Source of the DNA: Suillus spraguei
Lineage: Eukaryota > Basidiomycota > Agaricomycetes > Boletales > Suillaceae
Direction of reading: 5' to 3'
Assembly: GCA_016800925.1 (NCBI GenBank)
Contig: JABCPU010000124.1
Span: forward strand, 106,228-170,227
DNA: 64,000 bases
Below are positions 59,945-64,000 of the stretch, piece by piece. Under the pieces are notes generated by a model. That model made no database searches. It was not told the origin of the DNA and saw nothing but the letters and a program-made list of their open reading frames with translations. Position numbers and translations under genes: made by a program. Each line of letters opens with the position of its first letter. Within the stretch, counting starts at the first letter, position 1.

Positions 59945-62085
59945 ATTTCCCCCAGAATCTTCGCAATATCAATTATTCCCCCTCCCTACATCACTGCAGC
60001 TTCACCACCACACCACAATAGGTTTCTCTTCATATATAAGTAGTAGTTTAGCATATATGTGTATAACATAATATAATAGACCGCTTTTATGTTTTTTGTG
60101 TGCTTGCTCCTGCTCCAGGCCTCTTTCAACACAACCTGGGGCCCAGAATACTTTCGCATTTTTGTCCCTTTGATAGGGAAGTGTCCCAAGGTGTTCAAAA
60201 CATGTTTAGGAACATATATGAACAGATTACCATCTTTATTTAACACCCTGAAGCGTCTTATATCAAGAGATATGGCATATATTCAGAAAACCACAAAATG
60301 TTTCCCATTTTATTATTTCTATGTAGATGGACTTCTTGAAATGATTCCAGCATCTATTTAACAATAAGAATAATGGTTCAGGAGCCCAGGATCATAGAAA
60401 AAGATCCTGTTGTGTAGTGCATTCCCCCTCTCATGATGGTTTACCCCCTGTGTAATTTTTTCCTGTAAGACCGGACCTCGGGGATGGTGAGGGGTCTATT
60501 CCTATTCCTATTTTGAGTGCATCTATCACATAGCTACCACGTAAGATCTATAGCATTGATCTGCAGGAACAAAATTGAACAAAATCGCATTTTGACATTT
60601 TTGATGTTTCTGACTGCTCCACAATTGCATTCATGATCGGATCAACCTGTTCATGTGTTATTGAAACAGTATATATACTTGCTTTTGATTACAAAGATCA
60701 GCACAAAACAGGCTGGAGGTTTGAGATGTGTCTATACTTGCTATTTCTACTGATAAGGGGCCCATACCCTCAAAAGATGGAACTTTAATAATCGGACACC
60801 TGTTGTGCATTCAGAATATATACAATGTTTTTAGATCTATATTTTCAGAAAGATCCATCAATTACCGAGTGAAAGAGAAGCAAAAGAACATATGTGTGAA
60901 ATGTGACAATTGACAAACATCACACAAAAGTCACATTTATATATATATAGGTCGAAGATTCAATAATTTTAATCAAATACATGTTAGACTATATAAGGAA
61001 CATACACTACACTTTGCCCTGAGGGTAGAAGATATGTAGAAGTGATGTGGCGGTAATGTAAGTTGATGCAGCATTAAAGTCCGACTACTACTCTACCGAC
61101 CATTTTCGATGTTTTGGGTCTTTTGAGTTTCCCACACTCAATTTCTTATCTATTTCACTTCATCAGTGCTCAATTCTTGTTGGATTGTTTCAGTAAATAT
61201 ATATCTAAAACATTGTATATATTCTGCATGCACAACAGGTGTCCGATTATTAAAGTTCCATCTTTTGAGGGTATGGGCCCCTTATCAGTAGAAATAGCAA
61301 GTATAGACACAATCTCAAACCTCCAGCCTGTTTTGTGCTGATCTTTGTAATCAAAAGCAAGTATATATACTGTTTCAATAACACATGAACAGGTTGATCC
61401 GATCATGAATGCAATTGTGGAGCAGTCAGAAACATCAAAAATGTCAAAATGCGATTTTGTTCAATTTTGTTCCTGCAGATCAATGCTATAGATCTTACGT
61501 GGTAGCTATGTAATAGATGCACTCCAAATAGGAATAGGAATAGACCCCTCACCATCCCCGAGGTCCGGTCCTACAGGAAAAATTACACAGGGGGTAAACC
61601 ATCATGAGAGGGGGAATGCACTACACAACAGGATCTTTTTCTATGATCCTGGGCTCCTGAACCATTATTCTTATTGTTAAATAGATGCTGGGAATCATTT
61701 CAAGAAGTCATCTATATAGAAATAATAAAATGGGAACACATTTTGTGGTTTTCTGAATACATATGCCATATTCTTGATATAAGACGCTTCAGGGTCAAAT
61801 AAAGATGGGAATCTGTTCATATATGCTACTAAACATTTTTTAATACCCAGGACACTTCTCTGTCAAAGGGACAAAATTGCGAAAGTGTTCTGTGCCCCAG
61901 GTTATGTTGAAAGAGGCCTGGAGGAGGAAAGCACACAATAAACAAAAAAGCGGTCTATTATGTTATGTTATACACATATATGCTAAAATAACTTATATAT
62001 GAAGAGAAACCTATTGTGGTGTGGTGGTGAAGCTGCAGTGATGTGGGGAGGGTGTGGAATAATTGATATTAGTGGGAAATGTTAA
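59945..62085. repeat. Large inverted repeat, arms about 0.9 kb
   Basis: The left arm (about 59945-60862) and the right arm (about 61180-62085) are reverse complements over nearly their whole length, with scattered substitutions and small indels. They flank a unique AT-rich spacer of about 317 bp. Matching landmarks: CATCACTGCAGCTTCACCAC (left, 59991) with its complement near 62025, CTCATGATGGTTTACCCCCT (60431) with the complement near 61600, and GGGGCCCATACCCTCAAAAG (60759) with the complement near 61265. The outer ends show AATATCAATTATTCC. I recognise no transposase. It may be a foldback-type element, a long-TIR non-autonomous element, or an inverted duplication. Confidence 0.85.
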
Positions 62086-62880
62086 GACTGTACTCAAGGG
62101 TAGAGAGATCCGAAGGGCTTTGGCCTCAGTTCGTACACTGTGCCCTTTCTCGAGTAATGCCCCTTATTTCAGGGAGGAGTTATCATCTGAAGACCCGGAA
62201 GGAGTTGCGTGACGGATCCGGGTGTCCGAAGGTGTCGGATATGACACGTCCGAAGGTTATTCGGAACGTAAGGAGAGGACAGAGGTTAAGGCTAGTTTCG
62301 GAACGAGTTCCTAAACTAGAAACTAACGGAGATGGACTATCCGAAGATAGAGTCGGAGGTATAGACTATAAGGATCAATCCTAAGTCTCGGAAGGTGACT
62401 TAAAGCGGAGAGTAGCTTAAGTTCGGAGGAGGCAGAATGAGTAGAATCTAAGATGATATTCGAACTAAGGTTCTACGGAGATCTACAAGTGGTTTATATA
62501 CTGTAAGTATCTAAGACGGATAATCAGCAAGTCCGGGACGAGGCTATGTACGAAGCGTAGCGGAAGTCTATTAGTTAATGCACAGCGGATCAGTAAGCAT
62601 GAATCAGAAATGAACACAGGAAACGGATCAGTAACACAGGACGGAAATATACACAGCCAGAGTACCGGTAGCAGGAGAAATGACGAAAGGAGATAGACGC
62701 AGATGTACACAAGGGAGTTAAGGTGCGAGAAGTGAGTACATTCGGATGGGTGGTCCGGACAAGATCTGTGGACCGGACGGATATGGAAACGATCGGATCT
62801 GGATGGATATGGTCGGATCTGAGATTAGAAGTATGGTATATGACAGTATCCCCCCCTTAGGGCCGAACCCCTGAGGCACA
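62086..62880. other. Purine-rich TCCGAAGG-type sequence
   Basis: About 0.8 kb with many short CCGAAGG, CGGAAG and CGGAGG words and no gene I can support. It looks like part of a mobile element running towards the window edge. Confidence 0.4.
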
Positions 62881-62994
62881 AGAAGCGTCGATGTCATATA
62901 CGTACATTCAGGTCTAGATCAAATCCAATCCATGGACATCCAGACACCCAACCTACACATATTGATCCACCCATCCACTCCAGTTCACATATCC

Positions 62995-63080
62995 GATCCA
63001 CCCATCCACTCCAATCCATATCCATCCGTGTCCATATCCGATCCGTGCCATATCCGATCCGTGTCCATATCCGATCCGAG
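62995..63080 (+). repeat. Short tandem repeat of CCATATCCGATCCGTGT type
   Basis: A unit of about 19 bp, (T)CCATATCCGATCCGTG, occurs three to four times in tandem between 62995 and 63080. It is preceded by a related CCATCCACTCCA word repeated at 62970-63015. Confidence 0.75.
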
Positions 63081-63700
63081 TTCATATCCAAACTATTCCG
63101 CGCACCTGCGCATTACCCCTTTTAGAATATACCTGTGTCTCCGGCTTCTGGGTATCTCTGTGCTTTGGTTCTCGGTGATCTCTGCCTCCGTCTTGATAAG
63201 TATTTCGTACAAGCTTCATCTCCGAGTTCATAGCCTTATGTCCGCTGTACTTACTAATGTTTTCCGACATAGCCTCGGACTATCCGTACTTACCCTCCGG
63301 CATGCTCCTACAGTATATAAACTTGTAGTACAACTCCTGCAGACCTTAGTCTGATTCATTTGTTCTACTTCTGTATATTCCTTTGATTACTCTGTATCCT
63401 GTTATCATATCTATATAACTCTGTTCCGTTCTTGCACTTGGGCTCCGGCCTTGTAAGCTTCCGACTCAGGCCTATGGGATCACTCCCTAGGCCGGAGCTT
63501 TGATCCTATGTCCTATAATCTTTTCGGACTTCGTCCATCTCTCTATCATCTGTTTCACCTCCGACTCTACCTTTGGTAGTCTTATACTGTCTGTTTCTAT
63601 TCCGGACCTTGTCCGGAGTAGTCTATACTATCTCTACACCATATCTAGACCTACTCCTCTCTAGTAGCCAACACTTCTCTAAGATCCACAGAGCTACGCT
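63081..63700 (+). other. Possible LTR or element end, incomplete
   Basis: Pyrimidine-rich on the plus strand, with a TATA-like AGTATATAAACTTGTAG near 63312. A hairpin, GCTCCGGCCT and AGGCCGGAGC, lies near 63450-63500. The sequence just left (62850-62885) carries TATCCCCCCCTTAGGG. This could be an LTR-type promoter region, but the window ends before a second copy could be compared. Confidence 0.35.
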
Positions 63701-63715
63701 CATCCGATCATCTGA

Positions 63716-63965
63716 TCATCCGCTCTCTCCTCCGTCTCGTCCTCCGCTCTCCGCTCCTCCGCTCCTCCGCTCCTCCGCTCCTCCGCGCCTCCGCTCCTCC
63801 GCTCCTCCGCTCGCTCCTCCGCTCCTCCGTCCTCCGTCCTCGCTTCTCCTCCGCTCCTCTCCGCTCTCCTCCTCCGTCTCGCTCCTCCGCTCCTCCGCTC
63901 CTCCGCTCCTCCCTCGCCTCCGCTCGTCTCCTCTCCGCTCCTCCGTCCTCCGCTCCTCCGCTTCC
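63716..63965 (+). repeat. CTCCG pentanucleotide microsatellite
   Basis: About 250 bp dominated by CTCCG units with interruptions (CTCGTCCTCCG, CGCCTCCG). The strand asymmetry (C/T against A/G) is strong. Confidence 0.9.
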
Positions 63966-64000
63966 GAGCTCCGGACCTTCGGACCCCTAGTCCTTCGGAT

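Noticed and set aside
63716..63965. CRISPR-like array
   Set aside because: Units are adjacent pentamers without spacers, and the genome is fungal.

Overview
This window looks like a chromosome segment from an agaricomycete (mushroom-forming basidiomycete). Genes carry many short introns, mostly 48-68 nt with GT-AG ends. Spacing is compact, and several families are typical of Agaricomycetes: DUF4470/MYND proteins, a DUF6535 relic, repeated WD40 proteins, PAS proteins and AGC-like kinases. The WD40, kinase and PAS proteins resemble ones I remember from Boletales, but that placement is only a guess. All gene models were spliced by hand. Each intact model has a coding length divisible by three, apart from one kinase whose total implies a -1 shift.

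Left part (1-30 kb): a HOS3-type histone deacetylase and a dysferlin-domain peroxin are followed by a mosaic region. It holds a broken WD40 gene, tandem tRNA-Leu(CAA)-like repeats, an AGC-like kinase, two solo LTR-like sequences, a small secreted prepropeptide, a 2-oxoglutarate/Fe(II) oxygenase, a shortened WD40 gene, a large MYND gene interrupted by one in-frame TAG, and a DUF6535 relic.

Central part (31-53 kb): a dense, mostly housekeeping block in the order NTA1 amidase, FYRN/FYRC protein, PAS-like protein, TRM61 tRNA methyltransferase, RAD4/XPC repair factor, a second MYND protein, a BTB protein and a long serine-rich kinase. TRM61 and RAD4 converge with 69 bp between stop codons. RAD4 and the second MYND gene diverge from 156 bp. 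The long kinase needs a -1 shift at a C CCA AAA heptamer, or carries a one-base deletion there.

Right part (53-64 kb): a second tRNA-like array, an intact cytochrome P450, repeat fragments shared with the 9-11 kb region (one inverted), a large inverted repeat with arms near 0.9 kb (59.9-62.1 kb), and low-complexity sequence with a CTCCG microsatellite.

There is no operon and no convincing metabolic gene cluster: the P450 and the oxygenase are 35 kb apart. The least ordinary signals are the tRNA-Leu-like arrays, the giant inverted repeat, the slippery-site kinase, the TAG that doubles as a possible splice acceptor, and four apparent GC-AG introns among about 84 read.
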